Shown: positions 45,491-54,032 of the stretch, piece by piece | Layout: each line of letters opens with the position of its first letter | How positions within the stretch are numbered: position 1 is the stretch's first letter | Origin: Serratia proteamaculans | GTDB lineage: Bacteria > Pseudomonadota > Gammaproteobacteria > Enterobacterales > Enterobacteriaceae | Assembly (NCBI RefSeq): GCF_008830365.1 | Contig: NZ_WBKI01000001.1 | Coordinates: 620,001 to 684,000, forward strand | Direction: 5' to 3' | Length of the DNA stretch: 64,000 nucleotides | Made by a program: the position numbers and the translations under genes | The notes under the pieces: generated by a model | What the model was told of the DNA's origin: nothing | Seen by the model: the letters and a program-made list of their open reading frames with translations, nothing else | The model's database searches: none

Positions 45491-47209
45491 GTGGCGCCAT
45501 CAACAAAAAAAAGCGGTAAAAATTATTCCACCCTTCGCTTTGGCTGGATTTGCGCCGGGATTCTGGTGTGCTTTTTCCTGCTGGCGTTCCGGGTCGGCTA
45601 CTTACAATTGCTGGAGCATCAGCAATTGGCCGACCAGGCGGATCAGCGTTCGATCCGCACCCAGGTGCTGCCGACCAACCGGGGGATGATCACCGATCGC
45701 AATGGTGAAGCTTTGGCCGTCAGCGTGTCTTCAAGAGACATTGTGCTGGATCCCAAGCATATTCTCGATACCCATACCGATCTGACTAATGAACGTTGGC
45801 AGAGTCTGGCCACCGTGCTGAAAATGCCATTGACCGAGGTGCAGAAGCTAATCCAGACTAACGCCCATAAGCGATTTGTCTATCTGGCGCGTAAGGTTGA
45901 AGATGATAATGCCAACTATATCAGCAAGCTGCATTTAACCGGTGTCAGCACGGAGCAGGACTTCAGCCGCTTTTATCCGATGAGTCAGGATGCCGCCGGG
46001 TTGATCGGTATTGTCGGGCAGGACAATCAGGGGCTGGAAGGCATTGAGCTGGGCTTTAACCACCTGCTGCAAGGCAAGAACGGCGTCCGCGTCTACCAGA
46101 AGGATGGCAGTGGGGCGGTGATTGGCGTGATCAAAAACGTCGACCCTGTGCCACCGCCGAACGTCACGTTGAGCATCGATAAATTCATCCAATACGTGTT
46201 GTATGCGCAGATCCGCGACGGTGTGGTGGCGAATCAGGCCGACTCCGGCTGTGCGGTGTTGGTGAAGGTGAATACCGGCGAAGTGCTGGGCATGGCCAGC
46301 TACCCGTCATTTAACCCAAACAACTATGCCAATACGCCAACGAAAGACATTCGTAACCTGTGTAGCAGTGACAGCTTCGAGCCGGGCTCCACGGTGAAAC
46401 CGATTGTGGTGATGGTCGGGCTGGAGCACCACTTGATTAAGCCGGATACCGTGCTGGATACCACGCCTTACCGGGTCAACGGTCACCTGATCAAGGACGT
46501 GGGCCACTGGTCGAAGCTGACCATTACCGGCGTACTGCAAAAATCCAGTGATATTGCCGTTTCACACATCGCACTGGCGTTGCCTGCCACCGTACTGCCG
46601 GCGGTTTACAAAAGTTTTGGTCTGGGGCTGCCAACCGATCTGGGCATCGGTAACGAGAGCAGCGGCTACTTGCCGCAGCACCGTGAGCGCTGGGCGGATA
46701 TCGAACGCGCAACCTTCTCCTTTGGCTATGGGCTACGTGTGACGCCGCTACAAATGGCGCGTGAATATGCCACCATCGGTTCCTATGGGGTTTATCGACC
46801 CTTATCGATCACCAAGGTCACTCCACCGGTGATGGGACAACGCATTCTGCCGGAAGATACGGTAAAAACCGTGGTGCATATGATGGAAAGTGACGCCTTG
46901 CCGGGCGGCAGTGGCCTCAGCGCCGCCGTGCCGGGTTACCGGTTGGCGATTAAAACCGGTACCGCCGAGAAAATGGGAACCAACGGGAAATACGACGGTG
47001 GTTATATCAACTACACCGCCGGTGTGGCCCCGGCCAGCGATCCTCAGGTGGCACTGGTGGTGATGGTCAACAACCCGAAAGCCGGTAAGCACTTCGGTGG
47101 TTCGGTGGCCGGCCCGGTGTTCGGCAAAATTATGGCCCAGGTACTGGAGCATATGAACATCCTGCCTGATGCCCAGCCGCTGAATGTGGTATCTCAGGTT
47201 AAGGGGTGA
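45491..47209 (+). CDS. Alternative penicillin-binding protein 3 (FtsI paralogue), 572 aa
   Basis: Similar to FtsI: an N-terminal anchor (WICAGILVCFFLLAFRVGYL), then RGMITDRNGEALAVSVSS, FEPGSTVKPIVV (SxxK) and IKTGTAEKMG (KTG). The middle motif is KSSDIAVSH, giving SSD where FtsI has SSN. GTG 45491 with AGGG 7 nt upstream is preferred; the longer frame lacks a site. It resembles Salmonella PBP3SAL in being an extra FtsI, which works in acid. Acid-specific action here is inference. Confidence 0.85.
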   Translation: MAPSTKKSGKNYSTLRFGWICAGILVCFFLLAFRVGYLQLLEHQQLADQADQRSIRTQVLPTNRGMITDRNGEALAVSVSSRDIVLDPKHILDTHTDLTNERWQSLATVLKMPLTEVQKLIQTNAHKRFVYLARKVEDDNANYISKLHLTGVSTEQDFSRFYPMSQDAAGLIGIVGQDNQGLEGIELGFNHLLQGKNGVRVYQKDGSGAVIGVIKNVDPVPPPNVTLSIDKFIQYVLYAQIRDGVVANQADSGCAVLVKVNTGEVLGMASYPSFNPNNYANTPTKDIRNLCSSDSFEPGSTVKPIVVMVGLEHHLIKPDTVLDTTPYRVNGHLIKDVGHWSKLTITGVLQKSSDIAVSHIALALPATVLPAVYKSFGLGLPTDLGIGNESSGYLPQHRERWADIERATFSFGYGLRVTPLQMAREYATIGSYGVYRPLSITKVTPPVMGQRILPEDTVKTVVHMMESDALPGGSGLSAAVPGYRLAIKTGTAEKMGTNGKYDGGYINYTAGVAPASDPQVALVVMVNNPKAGKHFGGSVAGPVFGKIMAQVLEHMNILPDAQPLNVVSQVKG

Positions 47210-47212
47210 CAC

Positions 47213-47235
47213 AAAACCCCCTCGATGGAGGGGGC
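47213..47235 (-). terminator. Terminator for the porin gene
   Basis: On the - strand CCCCCTC and GAGGGGG (47217-47223 and 47228-47234) form a 7-bp stem with a 4-nt loop, followed by TTTTG. It also lies directly after the PBP3 stop. Confidence 0.7.
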
Positions 47236-47254
47236 GCAGGCCTTGTCGAGCGGA

Positions 47255-48493
47255 TCAGAAGTAGTAGCCGATGTTCACGTTGGAACGGAAATACCATTTA
47301 TTGCTGCCGGAGGACTGGGTGCTGGTCCAGCCGGTGGCGTTTTCGGCGCCACCCCAGGGGTTGGCGTTTTGCGCCCAGGTCAAATCAACCCAAACCATCA
47401 CCGGCATGGCGAAGATCTGTACTCCCAGGGTATTCATTTTAGAGTCTGACCCGCCGTCCTTATCCTTCCACAGCATGCTGTAGTCGTTATAAAAGCGCAG
47501 TTTTTTTACCGGTCCCCAGGGCACTTCGACATCGCGTGCCAGGTTAATCGACGCGGTAGTGGCCTGGGCCGGAATCAAATAGGCTGGGGTCAGGCCGTTG
47601 CCGCCCATTAAAATCACCGAGTTGTTTGCCCCCTCAGGCCCCTTGGCATCATAAGAATAACGGATAACCTGAGTCGACAGATGCCATGGGGCGTGGTTCA
47701 CCAACGCGTGCAGGCCTGCCGCCAAGAAAGAGCCATTATCCCCGGTGGCATGATTATAGAGCCGGGAGCCCGCCAGCGAGCCGCCGAGCTCGTTGTTCCA
47801 GTCACCCTGATGGAACTCACGCGTCAGACGCAGGTTAACCTGGTCGCGTTTCTCGTTGGATTGCAAATGCTGCGAGCCGTAGTTGGTGTTTTTCAGATCG
47901 TCATAATTGCCCACCTCCGGCGCATAGCGCACGCCTGCCGGCATCATGCGGGGAAAATAGGCTGCATCGAACGCCCAAGCATTGTCATGGTATTGATATT
48001 TGGCACCCAGCCCGTTATTAACACCGAAACCGAGGTAAAACGGGATGCCGTAGGACCAACCAAACTGCGGATAGGGTTGCAAACCAAAGGGTTTGAAAGG
48101 CGCGCCAAGCTGTAGGTCCGAGTTGCCAGTCAGGTGATAACCGACATAAGCACGGTCGATAGCGTATTTCCGGTGATCCTGAAACCAAAAACCAGAATCA
48201 AAGAATGCGTCATTATAATTGGCGTTGGTGTCGATGCGGAAGGCATCAAAACGCAAGTGCGGCGGGTTGCGATAATTGCTACTACCCCAATCCTCATAGC
48301 GGTAATTGGCACGTAATGCTCCACCGATATCGATGTTTTTCTTATTATCTGTGCTTTGCCAATGAAGGTGAGGAAATATCGGGCTGCTCTTTTTTACCGG
48401 CGATCCGGTGACGAGATTATCCTTGCTTGGTGTAATGGTATTTGCGTAACTCATTGGTGATAAGAGTAAAGTTATGATGATGGCCTTACGCAT
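47255..48493 (-). CDS. Outer-membrane beta-barrel porin, 412 aa
   Basis: The signal peptide is MRKAIIITLLLSPMSYA-NT. Alternating aromatic and polar strands follow, ending with FRSNVNIGYYF, where the terminal Phe is the barrel insertion signal. Length suits a 16-18 stranded porin. The family is not identified, so the substrate is open. A KdgR-like operator upstream hints at sugar-acid or oligogalacturonate uptake (inference). Confidence 0.7.
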   Translation of the reverse strand: MRKAIIITLLLSPMSYANTITPSKDNLVTGSPVKKSSPIFPHLHWQSTDNKKNIDIGGALRANYRYEDWGSSNYRNPPHLRFDAFRIDTNANYNDAFFDSGFWFQDHRKYAIDRAYVGYHLTGNSDLQLGAPFKPFGLQPYPQFGWSYGIPFYLGFGVNNGLGAKYQYHDNAWAFDAAYFPRMMPAGVRYAPEVGNYDDLKNTNYGSQHLQSNEKRDQVNLRLTREFHQGDWNNELGGSLAGSRLYNHATGDNGSFLAAGLHALVNHAPWHLSTQVIRYSYDAKGPEGANNSVILMGGNGLTPAYLIPAQATTASINLARDVEVPWGPVKKLRFYNDYSMLWKDKDGGSDSKMNTLGVQIFAMPVMVWVDLTWAQNANPWGGAENATGWTSTQSSGSNKWYFRSNVNIGYYF

Positions 48494-48935
48494 GGTTTTC
48501 CCCTGATCAATACTGACTTTTTAAAAACGAGCGCGTTCCGCCATAAAATAATGGAAGCGTTGCTTGGGTTTTATATATGAGACAAGTTTTGGTTAAGTAT
48601 TTATTATTTTAACTTTGAGTAAGTTTCAAATGTGAAACTTTGTTCCACATTTAATATTGGAACTATAATCCTGACATGGTGTAAGTCAAGAAATAAAAAT
48701 AGCAGTGCGAATAAAGCGAACATTGCTCACGAAAGGTCAGTTGTCAGGTCATGGAAAGGTGAGGGAGTGTGCGGGTAGGACCCGAAATGTTATTCTGATT
48801 GGGTTTTATGAGGGGTAATAAAAACCACTACTGAGTTTCTTTAATATTAATAAATAATGGAATGGCATAGATTTCAGGTCGATTACTTTAAACAGACAAT
48901 AACCGACCTGAAACTGATATTTCTTGCTGTAAATA
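48494..48935. other. AT-rich promoter region upstream of the porin gene
   Basis: About 440 bp without a gene. It contains the dyads at 48622-48651 and the further dyad GTTCCA...TGGAAC (48642-48663), which suggests several regulator contacts. Confidence 0.5.
48629..48651. promoter_or_regulatory. KdgR-like operator of the porin gene
   Basis: AATGTGAAAC (48629-48638) and GTTCCACATT (48642-48651) are inverted arms with one mismatch around TTT. The inner TGAAAC-N3-GTTCCA resembles the KdgR (IclR family) operator of pectinolytic enterobacteria. It overlaps a second dyad AGTTTCA/TGAAACT at 48622-48639. It is about 140 bp upstream of the porin start. Confidence 0.5.
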
Positions 48936-49148
48936 TCAGCGGCTGGTCTGGTGGCCGATGATGCCGCCCAACGCTGCACCACCCAAGGTCCCCAGCGTGC
49001 TGCCGTCGGTCAATACTGCACCACCCAATGCACCTACGCCGGCGCCAATAGCAGTGTTGCGATCGCGGTGAGACATATTCCCGCATGCAGTCACGGAAAG
49101 CGTTGCCATGATAACAACCATTACGCCTGCAGCACGTTTAATGTTCAT
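48936..49148 (-). CDS. osmB: OsmB-like osmotically inducible lipoprotein, 70 aa
   Basis: It begins MNIKRAAGVMVVIMATLSVT, followed by the lipobox ending AC. The remainder closely matches E. coli OsmB: RDRNTAIGAGVGALGGAVLT, then DGSTLGTLGGAALGG, a glycine zipper. OsmB is an outer-membrane lipoprotein induced by salt and stationary phase; its function is not settled. Confidence 0.9.
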   Translation of the reverse strand: MNIKRAAGVMVVIMATLSVTACGNMSHRDRNTAIGAGVGALGGAVLTDGSTLGTLGGAALGGIIGHQTSR

Positions 49149-49788
49149 AAGAGTTTCCTGGTAAAGTTGCCTAATTAACAGACAAAGAAAGCACTGATTA
49201 ATCGGCCGGTAAAAGTTGAGATGAATGTATTCCTGCGAAAGAAATTAGAATAGGTAAATATTCTTAATTTTTAGCATTCGGATTTTGCCGAACGGCTTCC
49301 TGCATTCTTTATGACGATAAAATGAACAGCCTGACTGCAGGACTGAAACAATGGCATGTCACCGGCACTGGGCCGGTTAACAGGACTGGCCAGCAGATCT
49401 ACACGAGTTACGAGCGAAATTGACAACGACATGCCTTGGTTTGCATTAGGGGGAAGAGACAGGGCCCTCTGCCCTCAAGAGAGGGTATTGAAGTTATTTT
49501 ATAATGATTGTCTTAAAGTGAACTCAGAAACCAAATAAACCCACAGACCACCAGCCAAAATAAGCCACTGACAATAAATACGCCATGCCAGGCATAGCGT
49601 TCAAGCCACTGTTTTCAATATGAACAAAACCAGGGCGTTGATTCGTGCAGGAGAGGGCTGCTGGGAGTTCTGCCAGGATGGCGCAGCGTTTTTGAGCACG
49701 TGGCTTGAGGGACAATCGGCTTGCAGGAAAGAGCATTTTTTTGTATTGCGGTAATGCAACTGTGTAAGTTACATTAGCGATGTTATGG
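49149..49788. other. Intergenic region without a convincing gene
   Basis: About 640 bp. I see only short hairpins (for example CCCTC/GAGGG near 49,480). Reading frames here have no ribosome-binding site and no family resemblance. Promoters of osmB and acrZ must lie at its two ends. Confidence 0.5.
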
Positions 49789-49804
49789 TGTGATCTGCAT
49801 CACA
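49789..49804 (+). promoter_or_regulatory. CRP site upstream of acrZ
   Basis: TGTGATCTGCATCACA, an exact TGTGA-N6-TCACA, lies 94 bp before the acrZ start. Confidence 0.7.
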
Positions 49805-49897
49805 GATTGAAATCAAGCAACAATAACCTTAAGAAAACTCAGGGAAATATTTCTTTTCTGAGAAGGCTTTTCTCTGCTTAAAAACCAGGTGACGACG

Positions 49898-50032
49898 ATG
49901 TTAGAGATGATTGAGAGTTTGGCAACCGTGGTGGTCCTGGTGCCGGTAATGATAGCCGTGTTACTTGGCTCGATTTATGGCCTGGGTGAGCTGTGTAATC
50001 TTTTCTCCGCCATAGGCAAAAAGAAAGACTGA
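49898..50032 (+). CDS. acrZ: AcrZ, small regulator of the AcrB efflux pump, 44 aa
   Basis: Too short for ordinary gene calling. The protein MLEMIESLATVVVLVPVMIA continues VLLGSIYGLGELCNLFSAIG and ends KKKD. E. coli AcrZ (49 aa) has the same frame: MLELLKSL, VPVVMAIILGLIYGLGEV, NIFSGVGKK. AcrZ is a single bent inner-membrane helix that binds AcrB and changes drug recognition. AGGTG lies upstream of the ATG. In E. coli the gene lies by modE and modA; here it is elsewhere, so it may be a relocated or second copy. Confidence 0.88.
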   Translation: MLEMIESLATVVVLVPVMIAVLLGSIYGLGELCNLFSAIGKKKD

Positions 50033-50071
50033 ATTTAATGATCAGGGGGCGCAATGCCCCCCGACGCAGGT

Positions 50072-50833
50072 TTAGAGCACGGTAGCCAGAAAGTCACGCG
50101 TTCTCTGATGCTGCGGCGCATCCAGTACCTGCTGCGCAGTTCCCGTCTCCACCACTTTCCCTTGATCCATAAAGATGATTTGATCTGCCACCTCGCGGGC
50201 AAAACCGATTTCGTGCGTGACTACCACCATGGTCATGCCCGAATGCGTCAGGCCCTTCATTACCTGCAGCACTTCACCCACCAACTCAGGATCGAGCGCA
50301 GAAGTTGGCTCATCGAACAATAACACCTCGGGGTTCATCGCCAGTGCACGAGCAATGGCAACCCGCTGTTGCTGACCGCCAGAAAGCTCACGCGGCCAGG
50401 CGTGGATACGGTGTTCCAGTCCGACGCGGGTCAGCAGCGCTTTTGCCCGTTCCAGCACCACGGTTTTCTTTTCCTTTTTAACCAGCAGTGGCGCTTCGGT
50501 GACGTTTTCCAGCACCGTGCGGTGGGGGAACAGATTGAACTGTTGGAATACCATGCCAATACTTTTGCGTTGTTCGGCGACCTCACGTTCCTTCAGTTCA
50601 TACAGTTGATGACCTTTTTGGCGATAGCCGATGAGCTGTTCACCCACGCGAATAGTGCCACCGTCGAGTTTCTCCAGGTGGTTGATGCAACGCAGCAGGG
50701 TCGATTTCCCCGAGCCGGAAGGGCCGAGGATCACCGTGACCGAGCCCGCCGGGATCTGCAGGCTGATATTCTTCAGCACTTCGGTGCCGGAAAAGGACTT
50801 CCGCACCTGATTAATCACAATGGCGGCGCTCAT
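50072..50833 (-). CDS. Polar amino acid ABC transporter ATPase, 253 aa
   Basis: A GlnQ/HisP-type ATPase: Walker [13 protein letters not shown], signature [15 protein letters not shown], Walker [13 protein letters not shown] and the H-loop VVVTHEIGF. It overlaps the permease by 4 nt. It is the last gene of a - strand cluster with the permease, binding protein, monooxygenase, MmgE/PrpD protein and probably the esterase. Confidence 0.88.
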   Translation of the reverse strand: MSAAIVINQVRKSFSGTEVLKNISLQIPAGSVTVILGPSGSGKSTLLRCINHLEKLDGGTIRVGEQLIGYRQKGHQLYELKEREVAEQRKSIGMVFQQFNLFPHRTVLENVTEAPLLVKKEKKTVVLERAKALLTRVGLEHRIHAWPRELSGGQQQRVAIARALAMNPEVLLFDEPTSALDPELVGEVLQVMKGLTHSGMTMVVVTHEIGFAREVADQIIFMDQGKVVETGTAQQVLDAPQHQRTRDFLATVL

Positions 50834-51747
50834 GATTCTGCTCCCTGTGCCTGGCTAACCGGGGCCTTACGGCTGCGGAACAGCCAGTTGCTGCCCGTGG
50901 CCTGGCTGCCCCGACCAAAGTAACGCTCAACGTAGTGCTGGCCGATCGACAAGATAGAGGTCATGACCAGATACCACAGCGTGGCGACCAGCAGCAGCGG
51001 GATCACCTCGTAGGTGCGCTGGTAGATGATCTGCGCCGAATACAGTACGTCCTGCAGGGCAATCACCGACACCACCGCGGTGGTTTTAAGCTGTCCGATC
51101 ACCTCATTCCCGGCCGGTGGCAGAATTGTGCGCATGGCCTGCGGTAACACGACCCGCCACAGGATCTGCCCACGGCGATAGCCCAGGGCCTTAGCCGCTT
51201 CCAACTGACCGCTGCCGACGCTTTGGATACCGGCACGCACAATCTCTGCCGCATAAGCCGACTGATGCATTACCAGGGCGATCACCGCCGCGCTAAAGGT
51301 GCTGATAATGGTGTTGGTCGGCGCGCTGGCGACTTCGCCCAGAAAAGGGATCCACAGGCTGATACGCGGATAGAGCGCGGCAATGTTGTACCACAAGAAA
51401 AGCTGCACCAGCATCGGTACCGCGCGGAAGAACCAGGTATAGAACCAGCTCACTGCCACCAACACCGGGTTGGCCGACAGACGCATTAACGCCAACAGTA
51501 CGCCACCGGCGAAGCCGAAGATCACCGAAATTACCGTCAGTTTCAGCGTCATGATCACGCCGTTGATAATCGAGTCTTCGGTGAAGTTTTCCGCCACCAC
51601 CGCCCATTCGAAGCGCGGGTTGTGCACCATCGAATTGGCGATGATGCCCACGATCAGCAGCACCAGCAGCGCGCTGATCCAACGCCCATAATGCCGATGA
51701 CCGACGATGCGCAGCCCGGCATCGTCGATGGGGTGTTGCCCACTCAT
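50830..51747 (-). CDS. Polar amino acid ABC transporter permease, 305 aa
   Basis: About six hydrophobic segments. The conserved loop of the HisM/GlnP family is [22 protein letters not shown] charged N-terminal extension precedes the first helix ([18 protein letters not shown]). It probably acts as a homodimer, as no second permease gene is present. Confidence 0.85.
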   Translation of the reverse strand: MSGQHPIDDAGLRIVGHRHYGRWISALLVLLIVGIIANSMVHNPRFEWAVVAENFTEDSIINGVIMTLKLTVISVIFGFAGGVLLALMRLSANPVLVAVSWFYTWFFRAVPMLVQLFLWYNIAALYPRISLWIPFLGEVASAPTNTIISTFSAAVIALVMHQSAYAAEIVRAGIQSVGSGQLEAAKALGYRRGQILWRVVLPQAMRTILPPAGNEVIGQLKTTAVVSVIALQDVLYSAQIIYQRTYEVIPLLLVATLWYLVMTSILSIGQHYVERYFGRGSQATGSNWLFRSRKAPVSQAQGAES

Positions 51748-52658
51748 TTTGCGATCTCTTCGTTGATACCGGCAGTTTTCACCGCACCAAAACCGATATC
51801 CCAGCCGTCGAGGATTTTCTGGTAGCTACCATCGGCAATCAGCGAGTTCAGCGCCGCCTGCACCGGTTTCACCAGTTCAGAGCCTTTTGGCAAGGCAATG
51901 GCGACGGTGGTGCCTTCAATGTTGATGTCGCCGGCCAGTGCCAGCGGCTTCACATGAGTAGCCTGGTAACGCAAGCCTTCATATGGGCCGAAGAACATCG
52001 GTACGCGACCGCTGATCACCGCCTGAACGCCGGCCGGGCGGTCGGGGAAGATCGGAATGGTGATTGCCGGTTTGCCGCCGCTGACGCATTGATCGCTGGC
52101 TTGCTGCAAACGGGTGATCTGCGAAGTGCCGGCACCGGCACCGACGGTCTGACCACAAAGCTGTGCCAAATCGGTATAAGGACCAAGTGCCGCATCTTTA
52201 CGGGCAATCAGCGCCAGTTTAGAGGCATTGTAATAGCCGACGAAATCGACCTGCTGGAAGCGTTTTTTGTTGGCGTCGATGTTGGCCAGCGCCACGTCAT
52301 AGCGGCCGGATTTCAGGCCGGGAATGATATTGTCGAAGCCGCCGGTATCTTTCCAATGGATCGCTACGCCAAGACGATCGGCAATCGCGCTCATCACATC
52401 AATTTCACGCCCGGCCAGCGTTTTGTTGTCTGTTTCATAGAAAGTGGTTGGCGGGGTATTCGGGTTGGTCCCCGCCACGATGTAACCGGCCTTTTTGATG
52501 GCTTCTGGCAGGCTGTCGTGCAGCGCAGGATCGGCGTTGGCCTTAACTGCGGCACGGAAGGGCACATCGCCTTCTGCCGCGAATCCGCTGGCCAGCGGAG
52601 CCAGTGTGCCAGCGGCCAACAGCAGGGACAGTGCGGTGCGTTTAATGGTGGTTTTCAT
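51744..52658 (-). CDS. Periplasmic amino-acid-type binding protein, 304 aa
   Basis: The signal peptide (MKTTIKRTALSLLLAAGTLA) is cleaved near GFA-AEG. The mature SBP_bac_3 fold shows IVAGTNPNTPPTTFYETD, REIDVMSAIADRLGV and GLKSGRYDVALANID. It likely binds an amino-acid-like compound. The start is 52658, with GGGGA upstream; the longer frame is not used. Confidence 0.85.
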   Translation of the reverse strand: MKTTIKRTALSLLLAAGTLAPLASGFAAEGDVPFRAAVKANADPALHDSLPEAIKKAGYIVAGTNPNTPPTTFYETDNKTLAGREIDVMSAIADRLGVAIHWKDTGGFDNIIPGLKSGRYDVALANIDANKKRFQQVDFVGYYNASKLALIARKDAALGPYTDLAQLCGQTVGAGAGTSQITRLQQASDQCVSGGKPAITIPIFPDRPAGVQAVISGRVPMFFGPYEGLRYQATHVKPLALAGDINIEGTTVAIALPKGSELVKPVQAALNSLIADGSYQKILDGWDIGFGAVKTAGINEEIAK

Positions 52659-52677
52659 TATAATATTCCCCAGTGAA

Positions 52678-54015
52678 TTAAGCCGACTTAACGTTGGCGA
52701 AGTTGATTGCCGGTTGTGGCAGGCCCAGGTTTTCACGCAGGGTTGAGTACTGATATTCCTCACGGAACAGGCCACGACGGCGCAACTCCGGGATCACCAG
52801 TTCGACGAACAGCTCCAGTTGGTTCGGCAGCACGGCAGGCATGATGTTAAAGCCGTCAGCTCCTTGTTGTTCCAGCCACAGTTGGAAGTCATCGGCGATC
52901 TCTTCGGCGGTACCAACCACCACGCGATGTCCTCGTGAACCGGCGGCAACGGCGGCCAATTCACGCAGCGTCAGATTTTCACGCGCGGCCAGATCGGTCA
53001 GCAGTTTCACCCGGCTTTGGCCGCCTTCGGTCGCACCCACGTCCGGTACCGGGCCGTCAAGTGGGAAACCGCTCAGGTCAAAGCCAAAACGGGCAGACAA
53101 CTGCTCGATACCATTGTCGATATCCACCAACTGATTGAGTTGGTACCAGGTTTCCTGTGCTTCGGCCTTGGTGCGGCCGATGATCGGCATCACGCCCGGC
53201 AGGATCAGCAAGTGATCCGGGTTGCGGCCGGCATCGGCGACAAATTTCTTCTGGCTGCGGTAAAACGCCTGGCCTTCTTCCAGCGTGGCGGCAGCGGTAA
53301 ACACCACCTCGGCGGTTTCAGCCGCCAACTGCTGCCCGGCCGGTGAGGAACCGGCTTCGATAATCACCGGACGCCCTTGTGGCGAGCGCGAAATGTTCAG
53401 CGGTCCCTGTACCGAGAAATGCTTACCCTTGTGGTTGGCGGCATGGATTTTCTCGTCAATGGCGTAAACGCCGTTTTCTTTGTCACGCACGATGGCGTCT
53501 TCTTCCCAGCCGTCCCACAGTTTGTAGCTGGCCTGCAGAAATTCGCGCGCCACTTCATAGCGCTCGGCGTGCGAAGGCAGGTCGTCACGGCTGAAGTTGC
53601 GTGCCGCATCGCTGGAGAATGAGGTCACCACGTTCCAGGCTGCACGCCCGTGGCTGATATGGTCAATGGAAGCCATGGCGCGTGCCAAATGGAAAGGTTG
53701 GTCGAAAGTGGTAGAGGCGGTGGCCGCCAGCCCGATATGGCGGGTATTAACCGCCAGCGCGGCCAGCAGCGTCAGCGGCTCCAGGCGTGACATAGTCGAC
53801 GGCAAACGGTGCACGCTGGTCGCCAGCGCATCGCCGACGAAGAACATGTCAAAGGTGCCTTCTTCGGCCTTTTGAGCGATCCAGGTAAACCAGTCAATGT
53901 CGGTCGGGGAACCGCTGGCACCGGCGGCACGCCAGCCGCCGACGTGGTGGCCGAGCGCCTGAACAAACAGGCCGAGACGTAATTGACGCGATGGTGTTGA
54001 AGGTGAAGTACTCAT
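52678..54015 (-). CDS. FMN-dependent monooxygenase, NtaA/SnaA/DszA family, 445 aa
   Basis: A bacterial-luciferase-like TIM barrel of the NtaA group. Recognisable features are RQLRLGLFVQALGHHVGGWR, EGTFDMFFVGDALA, SIDHISHGRAAWNVVTSFS and VIIEAGSSPAGQQLAAE. Family members use FMNH2 from a reductase partner to oxidise aminopolycarboxylates, sulfides or sulfones; no reductase lies in the window. Its neighbours are an amino acid transporter and an MmgE/PrpD protein. Confidence 0.88.
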   Translation of the reverse strand: MSTSPSTPSRQLRLGLFVQALGHHVGGWRAAGASGSPTDIDWFTWIAQKAEEGTFDMFFVGDALATSVHRLPSTMSRLEPLTLLAALAVNTRHIGLAATASTTFDQPFHLARAMASIDHISHGRAAWNVVTSFSSDAARNFSRDDLPSHAERYEVAREFLQASYKLWDGWEEDAIVRDKENGVYAIDEKIHAANHKGKHFSVQGPLNISRSPQGRPVIIEAGSSPAGQQLAAETAEVVFTAAATLEEGQAFYRSQKKFVADAGRNPDHLLILPGVMPIIGRTKAEAQETWYQLNQLVDIDNGIEQLSARFGFDLSGFPLDGPVPDVGATEGGQSRVKLLTDLAARENLTLRELAAVAAGSRGHRVVVGTAEEIADDFQLWLEQQGADGFNIMPAVLPNQLELFVELVIPELRRRGLFREEYQYSTLRENLGLPQPAINFANVKSA

Positions 54016-54032
54016 GATTATTCCTATATTTA

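Noticed and set aside
47681-48115. 144-aa + strand frame opposite the porin
   Set aside because: Shadow of a clear outer-membrane protein on the - strand.
49356-49538. 60-aa frame in the osmB-acrZ gap
   Set aside because: No ribosome-binding site, no similarity, and atypical composition.
49524-49736. 70-aa - strand frame in the same gap
   Set aside because: No start signals and no family resemblance; it looks fortuitous.
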